DNA of 64,000 nt from Litoditis marina. Taxonomy: Eukaryota > Nematoda > Chromadorea > Rhabditida > Rhabditidae. Shown one piece after another: positions 22,104 through 32,848 of the stretch (positions are counted from its first letter, which is position 1; each line of letters begins with the position of its first letter). The stretch spans positions 7,074,169-7,138,168 of the forward strand of contig OZ038439.1 in assembly GCA_964036275.1 (NCBI GenBank), written 5' to 3'. The notes beneath the pieces were generated by a model that was given only the letters and a program-made list of their open reading frames with translations, did not search any database and was not told the origin of the DNA. The position numbers and the translations under genes are program-made.

Positions 22104-23629
22104 TTATCTTTTTCCGTACTGAGAAGCTCCCAGGCCCATGGAGCTCAATGAAGAGCCGTATGGAGAACCGGACAGGGCCGATCCTGGAAAAAAAGTGTTT
22201 TAAAAACATAGAATAAATTAATAAAAATAGTGCGAAATACTGTACCACAAATTTGTTTCAAAGAGGGAATACCCATTTTAACAATCAAAACTACTAAGGC
22301 CATTTTCATATTTGTCTTACACACAAAATCGATTCTCTTCTAGAAATCGAAGTAACATATACACTTCTTGCTGATAAATATAAGTGTGACTAAAAGAGAG
22401 CAAAAAATAGAAAGTATCAGTTAGCTGACCGTAGGTTCCCATTCCGTACTGTCCCATTGGCATTCCCATTCCACCCATACCGCCCATGCCGCCCATCGAA
22501 CCCAGACCACCCATACCGTAGGATCCTGAAAAACAAGAAAAGGTGATTTGTTTTTCATTCAGTTAGAACAAATATATTTGTTTACAAGAACGGTGAATGA
22601 GTAACCGAGCAATCAAACGGTTAAGCAGACAAAAACATTGTGAACTTTTGGATTGGTTTTTGTTCTGTTTAAGTTGTTCTACGTGACAGGTTATAAAACA
22701 AGTAAATCTATACAACTGTTTTATAGTTCTGTGGTCACGTTCATATAAGTTAACGTGAAACCGAAAAATTGTTATAAATGTTGATCTCGGGGTATTACTC
22801 ACGCGCTCGCACCGAAAAACAACGGGATAAAACTACAAACACAGCGGAATAGAGCACATACACCATGATGCCTGTTTTGGAGAGAATGAGAGCAAAACCA
22901 CTAGGTAGTCAGGGATCAGAAGAGAAAACAGAACCTACCCATGCCTCCCATGCCCATTCCTGGGTAGCCGCCCATCATTCCATAGGGAGAACCCATTCCA
23001 CCCATTCCCATCTGAGAACTCATTCCTAAAACAAACAAACCAGTGAATAATACTTGATGAGATATCAATTGAATTCGTTTTATCCTTACTCGAAGAAAAA
23101 TTAGAACAAAAACTGGGTGAATATTGTTTCCTACAGACCTCTACAGTAGGATTACTCTCTTTCTAACATAGAATTCCTTCGTCTTGAATCCTGGTCGAAA
23201 CGATTTTTGAGTTCATCATTTACTGAGAACATCAAATCCAAAACGTCCCAGTGACACAAATGTATTTTGTGCACATAACGAACCCAATATCAACAAAGAT
23301 TGTTGTATTTTCTGACCAAACTACAAACAAGATGGTTCCGCAACACTCACCGTATCCCCCATACCCCATACTGGCGTACGGGTTACTTCCATAGGCACTC
23401 ATCGAAGAGATTGGCGCACAACTGAAATCAATGTTTCCTATAAATTCAATTTTCAAACTAAAGTCTTCAAATGATCGTTTGGTATTGTTTAACAACCAAA
23501 GTTCTGGGTTTCGTATATATGAAACACTCTTGTTTGTATATTTCCTATTGAAGTGTTGAAAAGAACTACAACTCACCTGACTGAAAGAGCGAGAGTGGAG
23601 AGAATCAGAGAAGCAGAGATCATTTTCAT
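22104..23629 (-). CDS. Secreted Gly/Met-rich protein, 5 exons
   Basis: Minus-strand exons 23577-23629, 23351-23421, 22939-23025, 22430-22525 and 22104-22183 encode 128 aa, and every junction keeps phase. MKMISASLILSTLALSV is the signal peptide; the mature part has one Cys near its start and then low-complexity Gly, Met, Ser and Tyr: SAYGSNPYASMGYGGYG, MGMGGMGSPYGMMGGYPG, MGGMGGMGGMGMPMGQYG, ending SSMGLGASQYGKR. The internal exons all begin GA with the same phase, suggesting growth by exon duplication. The fourth donor is GTCAGC, which is weak. The role is unknown; the composition suggests an extracellular structural or Gly-rich peptide precursor, and the final GKR resembles an amidation/cleavage signal. 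An acceptor TACTTTCAG 42 bases before the ATG suggests trans-splicing or an upstream leader exon. Confidence 0.8.
22795..22875 (-). repeat. TTTGTAG-family repeat, copy g (intronic)
   Basis: On the minus strand: GGTGTATGTGCTCTATTCC, GCTGTGTTTGTAGTTTTATC, then CCGTTGTTTTTCGG. It lies in the third intron of the Gly/Met-rich gene and is the clearest match to the lead-in of copies d, e and f. Confidence 0.55.
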
Positions 23630-23671
23630 ATTTGGAGAAAAGGATTCGAAGTATTTGAGCGAAAACGAAAA

Positions 23672-25049
23672 CTGAAAGTAGACAATTAATAGAAATTCTG
23701 CAATTGACAAGTTAATAGGGAAGTAAATAGTTTTAGAACAATAGGCAGACACATAAAAGAGAGATAAAATAATGATAACTATTATACATTACTATTATTA
23801 CTATTATCACTATTCCACGAAATGCCACATGTTGGCATTCAGTATTTGTTAAAAAAGTAAAAAGTAAAACGGAGGACCTATCGAATATTTCGCGATTTCG
23901 ATCTCAAAATCATTTGTTTCGAGAAAAGCAGTTGAGCCAATCTTTGGCTGTGGCTGATGTTTTTATGTAGAAAAGCGTGCATTTAAAATAACCGCGATGC
24001 CAATTTAGTATGGGCTAAAAGTGATAAATGCCATGTATAAAGTTCCTTTATCAGAAAAACCATCTTGAAGACCACAACGAGAGTTCAGGCATCAGAAATC
24101 GCTTTAGCGTAACAGAGACCGGAAGTTTTGCACAGAAAACTCGTTATTTGGTAGTATTCAACTCAGGTGTGAAACTTTTACACAAATTATCCCGGATGAC
24201 AGGCGGAAAGTGTAGTTCTGTTATTTTTCACTGTGTCTATATTTTGATCTCATTTTGAAATGTGTAAGTGTTTAACCGTAGTATAAAGATGTTTTTTCAT
24301 TTCGCGATTAATATAAAAACTGCATCAAAATCCGAACAACTTCACGAATACTTTTAACCTTAACCCTAATATGTGCAACCTAAAACTAAAAGTCTTCGTT
24401 ATTCACAAAAAATATAACTAACAGCACATTTTCATTTGGTTGACTATAAATAACTAGATTCTTGATATGGCCTGGCCTAGTAGTAATTCGAGTAACAGAA
24501 CCTGATATAGAGTTGGCGTGAAATGTCAATCTACAATTATAGATGAGCTAGTTTCCAGAAATTATGCGCAGAATGGCAGCGTAGGCGAGATCGAATTTTT
24601 AATCGGTTATAACTTGTTAATTCGGTAAACTTGAGGATTTTTCAATTTGTAAATTCACTGCTTGATCCTCATGGTTTTGAAAAAATAGAAATTTTCTTAA
24701 ACTAAAGTTACGTTTATTGCTGAATTTGAGATAGAGAATAGGTTTTGTGTATGTTAGATGTGAGGTGGCTTGAAGGCGTAGCGAAGTTGTCTTGACTAAC
24801 TGAGACCAAAGTTTTTTTTTCAAATTTTCTTTGATCTTCTTTGATACCATAGGAACATGACTTTGATCTGGAGCTTATACTCTTTTGTTTCAGAAGTTTT
24901 AGCAAAGTAAGTGTGTGTGACGTAACAGTAAGCAAAAGAGAAAACTCACCCCAACTTACTTAGCAGAAAATGATAGATAGAAAAATATGATCTTAAAGGA
25001 AACAGATAAAAAAGAATAGAAGAGAACAATAGTCATATGCAACTCTGGA
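23672..25049. other. Upstream flank of the Gly/Met-rich gene, no gene seen
   Basis: AT-rich sequence. On the minus strand a good donor (GCTAA-GTAAGTTGG) lies near 24955-24966, and a TATA-like GTATAAAGG lies at 25341-25349; together with the acceptor at 23672 they could make a far upstream leader exon for the Gly/Met-rich gene. This is only positional. The open frames here show no domain. Confidence 0.3.
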
Positions 25050-25293
25050 ATAGAGAGAGTGCGGGGGGGAGAGACAGAAACACATAGAAAAGAGAAACAC
25101 TGAGAGACAGAAATACATAGAAAAGAGAAACACTGAGAGATGGATGGAATAAACGAAAAAAGAGGAATTAATAGAGAGAGAGAGAGAGAGAGAGAGAAAG
25201 ATAGAGAGAGAGAGAGAAAGAGAAAGAGATAGAGAAAGAGAGAGAGAGAAAGAAAGAGAGAGAGAGAGAGAGAGAAAAAGAGAGAGAGAGAGT
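25050..25293. repeat. GA-rich microsatellite
   Basis: GAGAGA and GAAAGA units on the plus strand, with a direct repeat of AGAAACACTGAGAGA near 25093 and 25127. Confidence 0.9.
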
Positions 25294-26213
25294 AGTCGGG
25301 TGTTCCGTCGTGAGTGATGTGTTTCTCATTGTGTCTGCTGCCTTTATACTGTACAAGGATGAGGGGAGATTAAGTCCACGTTCGCTGTTCCTGTTTTATT
25401 TTGTACAACGAGTTTGTGCCGCAGGGTTTTCGATTATCACTTTCACTGGTTGAGCCGCCGAGTTGAAATCACAACACAACATTACACTAGTAAATACCAT
25501 AGATTAAGATGTCCACGTAGATACGGTCAAACATGTCTATAAACATACTTAACTAAAACTAACCTACAAAACCGTACTATAGTTGTTTTTCTTTTACTAC
25601 TCGAGTCGGGCCCCCGCGGAGTACAATCATAACCCAACATTACACTAGTGAATCCATAAACTGTTAGATTACACTTGTATATCGCGCGCAGCGCGGAGCG
25701 CTGCGCAGATTAGTTGTTGATCACAACATTGCGGACTTTCAAAAGCGGTTTTATGCCATTTTCTCAGAAACTCCTGAACGGATTCTTGAGATTTTGATAA
25801 AGAGAGATAGAGGAGGAAAGGCTCTATCATTGAGCTATTCGATATGTAATGTGCGACGAGAGATCTACAGTTATTCTAAAAATCGTCTCGCAAAAATGCG
25901 CGGCGGCCACGAAACCGACGAATTCAACCGATTCGTCTGAAATTAAGAATATAGTTAGGAACAGCAGAGTTATATGTAAATCTGAAATCTTGGACCAATC
26001 GGTTAACATTGAGCTATTTTATGGCCCTGGAAACATTGTTCTTAGCTGCTTTGACAATTACTTCGAGATGTGTGGAGTGTGCGCAGTGAGCTGTTACTTT
26101 GCTTTTTGGTAGTTTGAATAGAATAAAATATATTGGAAAAGCAATTGTGTTAATCTGTAGAGATCCTGGCTCCATTGAAAGGTTAACCGAACAAAAACAA
26201 AAATGATGTCAAT

Positions 26214-26283
26214 GAAGGGTTTCGTACCCTCGGCCTACTGGACTGTAGTGCGCTGCTCTGCCGACTGAGCCAAATCGCCACGA
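26214..26283 (-). repeat. tRNA-like sequence
   Basis: On the minus strand: GTGGCGATTTGGCTCAGTCG holds a perfect box A, CTAC-AGTCCA-GTAG can form an anticodon-like arm, and GGGTACGAAACCC is box B-like. The acceptor ends (GTGGCGA and CTTCATT) do not pair, so it is a tRNA pseudogene or tRNA-derived repeat. Confidence 0.6.
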
Positions 26284-26349
26284 ACAAGAATAGAAATGAA
26301 CGGTGCCACACGTGCGCTGCCCGAAATCAAGGATTGATCACGGAGAGAC

Positions 26350-26508
26350 TATGAGTAAAACGTGAGACGGCCGCGACAATGTCGTTGCCGTCTCAGTTTT
26401 AACTGTTGTTTATCAGCCTGCGCCTCCTCAAAACATATGCTATTCTCATGAGTAAAATTTGTCACGGCAGCGACATTGTCGTTGCCGTCTCAATTTCGAC
26501 TCAGTCGG
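26350..26508. repeat. Two direct copies of a GC-rich hairpin
   Basis: ATGAGTAAAA followed by GAGACGGCCGCGACA-ATGTCG-TTGCCGTCTC (26364-26393) recurs as a near copy at 26449-26493 with CACGGCAGCGACATTGTCG. Each copy can fold into a strong hairpin of about 12 base pairs. Confidence 0.6.
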
Positions 26509-26706
26509 CGGGGGCCGAGTCAGTGAATTCTCAGAGGAATGCTTACTAACCAAACTTGTAACGTAGTTTTTGTATTTTAAGCATCAACTCAGTTTTACCT
26601 GTTGAGTTGAATAAACTTTCAAAAAGCCATAATTGATTAGATGTCTTTATTTCATATCTATGAATTCACCATTTCCTTCGGAAATATAGAAAAAGAGGTC
26701 AATTTG

Positions 26707-27253
26707 TATAAAAAAAGAATGTAAAGTGAGAAACGATTAGCTTTTGAGATTTAACTGCATGCAATGTAGAAAAGGAGGTCAATAACTCAAGAGGGAAATG
26801 AAAAATCTAATCTCGCAATTTTCGTGGGTCAAATACATTTTGGTTTTCTACTGAGAAAGAACTTGCAGCTAACATACATTAGTTGAAACGTCCGAATATG
26901 ATAATTTCTTACCACTGATTCGAAACTGTTAACAGAACATAGTATTCTAGTGAATTGAACAATCACGTGCAGTTAGCATTCTAATGAGGAATGATGCACT
27001 TTGTCTTTCTCTTCATATTTCTGACTAGATTGATTGACAGTATAGCTAATTTTTGTTTCAGATACGTTTTTAGTGTTAGCGGAATGTTCTTAAATTGAGC
27101 ACTTATTTTCTGATTAAGTTTGTCAGGATGATCATGAAAATTGCGAGATTAGATTTTTCATTTCCCTCTTGAGTTATTGACCTCCTTTTCTACATTCCAT
27201 GCAGTTCAATCTCAAAAGCTAATCGTTTCTCACTTCACATTCGCTTTTTATAC
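26707..27253. mobile_element. Foldback element with ~118-base arms and a nested MITE
   Basis: The left arm (26707-26824) and right arm (27136-27253) are near-identical reverse complements. Markers are GTGAGAAACGATTAGC, GTAGAAAAGGAGGTCAA and ATCTAATCTCGCAATTTTC. A MITE (26940-27044) lies between them, so it inserted later or was carried along. Confidence 0.85.
26940..27044 (+). mobile_element. TATACT/AGTATA MITE, copy 6 (nested)
   Basis: Shorter and more diverged than the others: AACAATCACGTGCAG, TTAGCATTCTAATGAGG, GATGCACTTTG, then GATTGACAGTATA. The usual CAGCAGAACTC and second CACGTGAC parts are missing. Confidence 0.7.
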
Positions 27254-27626
27254 AACTACATGTATCAGTGAATGAACTGTTTTTATTAATATTCACAACA
27301 TTGGTGAAAAACGTCCATGTTTGTTTTACTCGTTGAGCCGTGGAACTGCGTATTTGGATTCACAACACAACATTACACTAGTAAATACAATGGTTAACAG
27401 TTCACGTAAATACCGCAGTACCAAAAAAATTATCGAGGAGAAATTTGATAAGCTCTGTTCTTTCAAAATACCTCAAAATGGGAAATGGGACGGAAATGAA
27501 TAGGAAGGAAGGTGGTTCCCAACAAATAAATAATGTGTCAAACACCATTCTCATTGAATCATTTTAGTATTAATTGGTTTAGCCGGATAGTACGAGAAGT
27601 AGGTCTACTAAAGTTAAAATGTGCAC

Positions 27627-27748
27627 TATACTAGAGGTCACGTAAGGCTAGCATTCTGATGAGCAATCGTGCACTTCGTCATTGCACGTTTCTGCGTTTT
27701 GCTGTGTTCAACATGTTTCACGTGACTGTACAATTTACTAACAGTATA
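27627..27748 (+). mobile_element. TATACT/AGTATA MITE, copy 7
   Basis: TATACTAGAGGTCACGTAAG at the left, GCATTCTGATGAGCAATCG and TTTCACGTGACTGTAC inside, and TTACTAACAGTATA at the right; both ends are intact. Confidence 0.85.
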
Positions 27749-28194
27749 TTCTGGGTCAGTTTCCCATGTGTAATTTTCAGTTTTACTGAAATCGAATGAG
27801 AAGGGCTATCCGACTGACTTACACGAGGCACTGATCTGCTACAGCTCGCAAATATTCTAAAGCATTCTACGGATTGTAGAAAACAGCGCCAAAAATGCTC
27901 ACTCCACTCCACGTTATCATAATCCTGTTTTCAACATAGCTATTTTTTTCAGTTTTCTATCGCTACCGCTTCACTCATTTTGCAGCAAATGTGATAAATG
28001 CTCTGTTTCGTGTTTGTATTGTTCGTTTAATCTCCATAGTGAATCAAATTTTTGGATGACTGTGTGTTAGGGGAAACGTGGCTAGTTCAGATTCCTTTCC
28101 CATTCACGTGTTCTTATCAAAATAAACAATCTCTAGCACAGATTTGCAGTTTTGATCTACTCCGAAGTGGTGGAAACAGTCTGAAATATTCATT

Positions 28195-28422
28195 GGCACG
28201 CTGTCAGAGTTTCAGTATAGTCGTCGCCCACGGAAAGACGAGAGGGTACTGTATATCTCACTTCCCGCTGTGCACGCACGTGAGTCTTCGATTCCAAAGC
28301 TTTTTGGTCATGTCCTCTGATAGCGCAGTGGTTAGCGCCCTGCTACGAAACTTTTGCTCGCCGGTTCGAAACCGGCACGAGAGAGAACTTTATAAATTTG
28401 GCACCTACTATAAGAATGACTG
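28195..28422 (+). repeat. tRNA-headed dispersed repeat (SINE-like), copy 2
   Basis: Plus-strand partner of 4578-4800. The tRNA-like part (28312-28386) has box A-like TAGCGCAGTGGTTAGCGC and a perfect box B, GGTTCGAAACC, with a good T-arm (GCCGGTTCGAAACCGGC). The anticodon arm does not fold. The flanks share GAGGGTACTGTATATCTC and TTTGGCACCTACTATA with copy 1. Of the four tRNA-like sequences it has the best-preserved promoter boxes. Confidence 0.78.
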
Positions 28423-29093
28423 AAACTATAGTTTGATGCCTCCAAAGTACAACTCAACTTGGTCACTTTCCAACTAGAACTGATCAATGAACTCTTCGCG
28501 AACGCACTTTGAACTTTTTTCCACTTTTTTCCATTGTCCACTCGTTCGACCAATTATTACTGTGAATTGCGCAGGCCGAATCTACCGTAATCTGGGGATC
28601 ATGAACAGCTTAGTTTGAATGGGAAAATGGCGCCAAACAGGATTTGTGAAGTAGATTTGGGGCTGCGCGAGCCATGTATAAACGGAGCTTATATGACTCA
28701 GACCGAGGAACGTTCACGAAACTTTAGCAAAAGAAGAAAATCACGACGAAATTGAAAAATTTGTTATTGGAATGGGTGTCGATTAAGCTAAAAAATCAGT
28801 GAGTTGGGGATTTGTTGTGTAAATGAATTCACATAGAGTTTCTGAATCAGAATTTATACACTAGGGAAACGTAATTCGAAAATTACTGAATCGTAGAATG
28901 GTTTAATTTATTAGTAAAAGATATATTATTACAAGACAGACATGAACAAATACAACAAAAGTTAACACGAATAAAGAAGACAAAAACATTTTTAGCTGCT
29001 AAATTGTCTAGATAAAAACTTCCTAGATAAAAAAGTATTTGAATTAGATACACAACACGAAGACCACTCAATAAGGCAAAACATAGATTATTC

Positions 29094-31201
29094 TCAGTTG
29101 CGCAACATCTCTTTCCCAGCTATTTTCAGCAGTGCCGCATAACCATAGGGAACGCATCTGAAAGAAACATTGTCGTCAACATTTTACACCGCCGCATTTG
29201 TTTCAAGTAGTCTTACTCTGCGTGAACTTCAATTCCTTTTACTTTATTAGAATTTCACTTTATAATCTCATTTTACACCGTTAAAACTGTAATTTTTCTC
29301 ATGGAACCTGTTTAGTTTTGTAAACATGTGGAGTTTTCGTTTTTGCCTAATGCTAATCCCGACACAACAACTGGTTTCGCAGATGACAGTTACGTAAAAA
29401 AAGGGTTTGCACAATCGACTGGTTTGTAGATGAAAAATCATATGAGGGAACGAAGTAATGCATATTATGATGAAATAGAGTTTTTGATCTTTTGACGAGA
29501 AGTAGATCAAATATTTGAACACAAAAATATGTATGTACTAGTTTTTCTTTTTCTTCGTTTTCTCAAATATCAGTTCATGTGGTTTAAATTCGTAATTCTT
29601 TGTTTGTCCATCACTATACTGATAACGTTTATTATTATTAAATACATTGTTGTAAGTTATTTCAGTTATGAAATAGTTTATGAGAATCATATTTCGCCTA
29701 TCGGTCGACCAAGTCAAACAAGTTTAGGTTGTAATGAAGTTCAGAAACGCTCTATATCTTTCGTTCATGCAAATATTCATTCAAGGGAGGATGTTGGTGA
29801 AATAAAATAATTTCATTGCAGGCCAATTTGTCAAAAACAGTGAATAAAGAATTCTGTTGGGTCCAGATCAAGATAGTAATTTCTCACGCAATTATAACAA
29901 AGAGTTGTCTAACATCGTTCTAGGCAGCGTATCAAAGAGGTTCTAGGGGTTTTCAGCTACTATTTTATAGAAAACATTACCGTAAAATTTTCGGCACGTT
30001 TCCAGGGTCTTAGTGGAAATAGAAATGTCGACTTTAACATTTCCCAGGCGGCGTAGCAATCTCTCCAAATTCACGAGAAGATCATATGAGTTTCTCCTGA
30101 GATACCTTATGAGCTACTCGTGAACTCTCAATGTTGTAGCATAGAGATCAATGGGATCTCACGAGAAGCTCATGCGAATAGCTCATGAGATATCTCATGA
30201 GATTGTTGAGGGATTGCTACGCCGGCTGCCAATATACCAGCCATATTCTAGCGACCTCAACATGAGACTGTTCATGTCAGAGTGCTGTCTTGATTTCGTA
30301 GCTGGCATGTGTCAAAAAGTGTCGCTGATGTTTTCGATAGAAACTGTTGTTCATTCATTCGCACGGATATTAATTGGCATGGTGCCTCGAGTATTTCGGT
30401 TCACTATTTCTCAGAGGAAACAGAAGGTTGTCGCACGTTTAGTGATCTCAGACACTCAGTACCACTTTGTCTCGAGAACTACAGCATGGTGAGAATGCAA
30501 ATCGATTTTTTGGCGTTTCGACTGAACAATACAGTGTTTTTCCGAACCGTTCTGTTCTTGAACTGTTTCGACTAAACGCGATCTCCTCAAATACAGGGAA
30601 TGTTCGGAGTATATTCCGGGTTATATGTAGAATGATTCGACCTGCAGTCGCGAAGCGGTGTCGCGCGCGATGTCGCGAAGTCCTTGCAGCCGCCCTTGCA
30701 CAGACTGAAACCGTCCACACACTTTTCGGAAAGGGGACTCCACGAACATCCGGAAGACTGGAAAGCGATGAAAAAGGATGTCGTTCTCCGATTTTAACTT
30801 CATTCCTTTTTAAAATATAATAAAATTTAAATGGATAGTGAGTATCGAATATTTTGATTTACAAAAATGAACAGGAAAAAATCAGATTATATCAATAAAT
30901 AAGGAATATTCCGTTCTCAAATGACATACAGTTTTTCAAGAATGATGATTCTTTCCAATTTGGTAGATGTTGCACTCAAATTACGAAGAAATGGTGTGAA
31001 AACAAATCAGGGAAAGAATGAAGAAGTGACTTTGCAGTATAAGTGGCTGAAACTGGTTTATCGAGTACAAAGATACGTCGAATACAAAGTTTTTACCTGA
31101 AAATTGTCCTTATCATTTATTAGATTCAGATAATGCGATATTTCTGAATTGGACGGAGATTCACGATGAATCTCTTTGTTGCCAACTGCAATAGCACATT
31201 T
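29094..31201 (-). CDS. Cysteine-rich protein of unknown family, first exon not found
   Basis: Minus-strand exons 31097-31201, 30642-30757 and 29094-29157 join in phase to 94 codons ending in a stop. Acceptors are canonical (CATTTTGTAG, GCTTTCCAG, TCTTTCAG) and donors are GTAAAA and GTCGAA. The protein reads KCAIAVGNKEIHRE near the start of exon 1 here, then SSGCSWSPLSEKCVDG, FSLCKGGCKD, LRDCRCVPYGYAA and ends KIAGKEMLRN. The Cys spacing (C-x8-C-x6-C-x3-C, later CRC) suggests a small disulphide-bonded extracellular domain, but I do not recognise the family. Exon 1 must end in phase 0 and should carry a start and perhaps a signal peptide; the only nearby start with a good donor, ATGGGTAAAAGAAAACAAAA at 31405-31424, is in the wrong phase. 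The second intron is 1484 bases and holds a foldback. Confidence 0.6.
30045..30230. mobile_element. Foldback with internal CTCATGAG motifs
   Basis: Ends GGCGGCGTAGCAATCTCTCC and GGGATTGCTACGCCGGC are reverse complements with few mismatches. The inside is full of short palindromes (CTCATGAG, GAGATATCTC, TCACGAGAAG), so the whole element can fold. It lies in an intron of the Cys-rich gene. Confidence 0.7.
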
Positions 31202-31827
31202 CTACAAAATGAAAAATCACAAGTTTAGAAATGTTGCGTTTATTTGGAAATGGTTGCAAAATGTAAGTTCGGACACGTCTCGTACGTATTGCTCGGAGTT
31301 GATAACTAACGTCAAGAAGTTTGCTTTTGTATCGAAAACTGTTATTATTTCGTCTTAAGCAGTAAGTAACAGGTATTGGTAGTTTTTCGGGAGGAAAATT
31401 ACTCACTTTTGTTTTCTTTTACCCATGATTATGAAAACAAACTATTCTTATCCTGAAAAGACATGTTGTTGATTGTTTTGCAACTTTTTTCGAAAACTCG
31501 AGAAAACGATGACTTCTGACCGTTCTCCCTGATGGTAGATGGCTCACGAAATGTTCCTTCTCGATCTCGAAACTCGTTCTCCACATTTAGGCCACGCCTA
31601 CTTTCTGGGTCTGAAAAGGCTTGGACTACACGTGGAACTATTTGATGGGTGAACGCGACATAGTTGTAGTGTGATCTGGAAGCAGAGGAATGTATCCGAA
31701 CAAGAACTCGAACACAACGATATAAAACTACAATACATAAGAGGAAGATCATGTGTAAATTCTCATTCAAAATTTTGCTCTAAACACTGGGCGAAAGTAC
31801 CGGATCTGCCTTATTGATTTCCGAGCA

Positions 31828-32774
31828 TCATACTATAAATTAGAGCAAGGTTCGTTTGTTTCGACTAACTTTCAAAACACTTACAATGACGTTGACTATT
31901 GTAACCGGGATTTGGGTCAAATCCATCGAAGTAAGGTTGGTATGGCTGGTAGGGAGTGTAGGATGGTAGCACTGGTTCTTGGTATTGGGCATATTGCGGT
32001 TGGTAGGCGGAATAGGGAGCTGGAAACAAACTATATGTATACTGGTAGTTAATCGAATAGTCACGTAAAGTTGGCATTCTAATGAGGCATCGTGCACTTT
32101 GTCATTGCACGTTCCCAAGTTATGATGTGTTTACATGTTTCACGTGACTTTTGAACTGACTAGGAGTATATAGAGTGACCCAATTCCTTATTTTAAAGGG
32201 GGGTTGCAACGAATATTCAAATAGAAGATCGAACTTAGACAGTTCGATCTATGTCCTTATCTTACTAGAATGTTCAATTCAAAGCTGTATTCTCCAAATT
32301 TTACTATTTTTGCTTGCTGTCAGAGACGCAGAGGATGATTTGGAGTGAATGAATATCACTTCTCTGACTCTCGTGCCTTTTCGGATAACGCCGTAGCCAA
32401 ATTTGGCATTCAATGCAGCCCCCTTTAAGCGTGAACATAAGTGTTTGTACTTTGATCTCGATAAATACCGTCGTTTACGAATTCTGACCAAAAAGGGGGG
32501 GGGGGGTGGGAATAAACTATAAACACAACATAGCAGGTAAACATGTACCGTGACGGTTTGCTTTGTGAAGAGACGAACACGTCAATTGAAAAAAGTTCAA
32601 GAAGTGCCTCTCTTCATCGGTTCAAGAGAGTGTGAACTGACTACGCACATACAAAGTGTTTTTCTCTAAAAGTAAAAACTAACTTTGCATGTTGTATCCG
32701 GGTTGATAATAGAATACAGCCTGTGGATATATTTGAGTAGAAACAATAGGGAGCCAGAGCAGGAACAATGTCAT
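31828..32774 (-). CDS. Small secreted Tyr/Pro/Gln-rich protein, 3 exons
   Basis: Minus-strand exons 32684-32774, 31885-32019 and 31828-31832 give about 76 aa. MTLFLLWLPIVSTQ is a short signal peptide; the rest is rich in Tyr, Pro and Gln: IYPQAVFYYQPGYNMQ, PYSAYQPQYAQYQEP, SYTPYQPYQPYFDG, ending NSQRHL. Donors are GTTAGT and GTAAGT, acceptors TTTCCAG and TTTATAG. The start codon directly follows TTTCACAG, so the message is probably trans-spliced. The last coding exon is only five bases before the stop, which makes the exact C-terminus uncertain. YQP-type repeats suggest an extracellular matrix or cuticle-associated peptide, but no function is shown. A MITE lies 18 bases beyond the second acceptor. 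Confidence 0.72.
32038..32170 (+). mobile_element. TATACT/AGTATA MITE, copy 8 (intronic)
   Basis: TATACTGGTAGTTAATCG, AATAGTCACGTAAAG, GGCATTCTAATGAGG, TTTCACGTGACTTTTG and the end CTAGGAGTATA. It sits in the first intron of the Tyr/Pro-rich gene beside the acceptor. Confidence 0.85.
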
Positions 32775-32848
32775 CTGTGAAAAATTAAAAGTTAACAAAT
32801 TGGCGAGTATAACAAGATTGGGAAGAACATATGAAATTAATGTGAATT

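Larger units (their letters stand above)
25294..29093. other. Repeat-rich stretch without a supported gene
   Basis: A 27-base theme (ACACAACATTACACTAGTAA) occurs near 25471, 25630 and 27361. At 25680-25730 is a GC-rich palindrome (GCGCAGCG-GAGCGCTGCGC). Further in are a tRNA-like element, paired hairpins, a foldback with a nested MITE, another MITE and a SINE-like repeat, all listed separately. The frame at 25849-26112 (87 codons, followed by AATAAA) has no recognised domain and starts next to repeat sequence. Confidence 0.4.

Noticed and set aside
25849..26112. 87-codon plus-strand frame followed by AATAAA
   Set aside because: No domain, signal or splice sites; it begins beside a dispersed repeat and its composition is not distinctive.
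28312..28386. Functional tRNA gene
   Set aside because: Box A and box B are good, but the anticodon arm and the acceptor stem do not pair, and the same sequence recurs inside a larger repeat.
28052..28423. 123-codon plus-strand frame similar to the minus-strand frame at 4578-4802
   Set aside because: The similarity comes from the SINE-like repeat carried by both, not from a protein family.
29529..29810. Hydrophobic 93-codon frame on the plus strand
   Set aside because: It lies within an intron of the minus-strand Cys-rich gene, has AT-driven Phe/Ile/Leu content and no splice or start context.
31429..31770. 113-codon minus-strand frame with a hydrophobic start, considered as the signal exon of the Cys-rich gene
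   Set aside because: Its hydrophobic start overlaps the dispersed TTTGTAG-type repeat, and no donor joins it in phase 0 to the exon at 31201.
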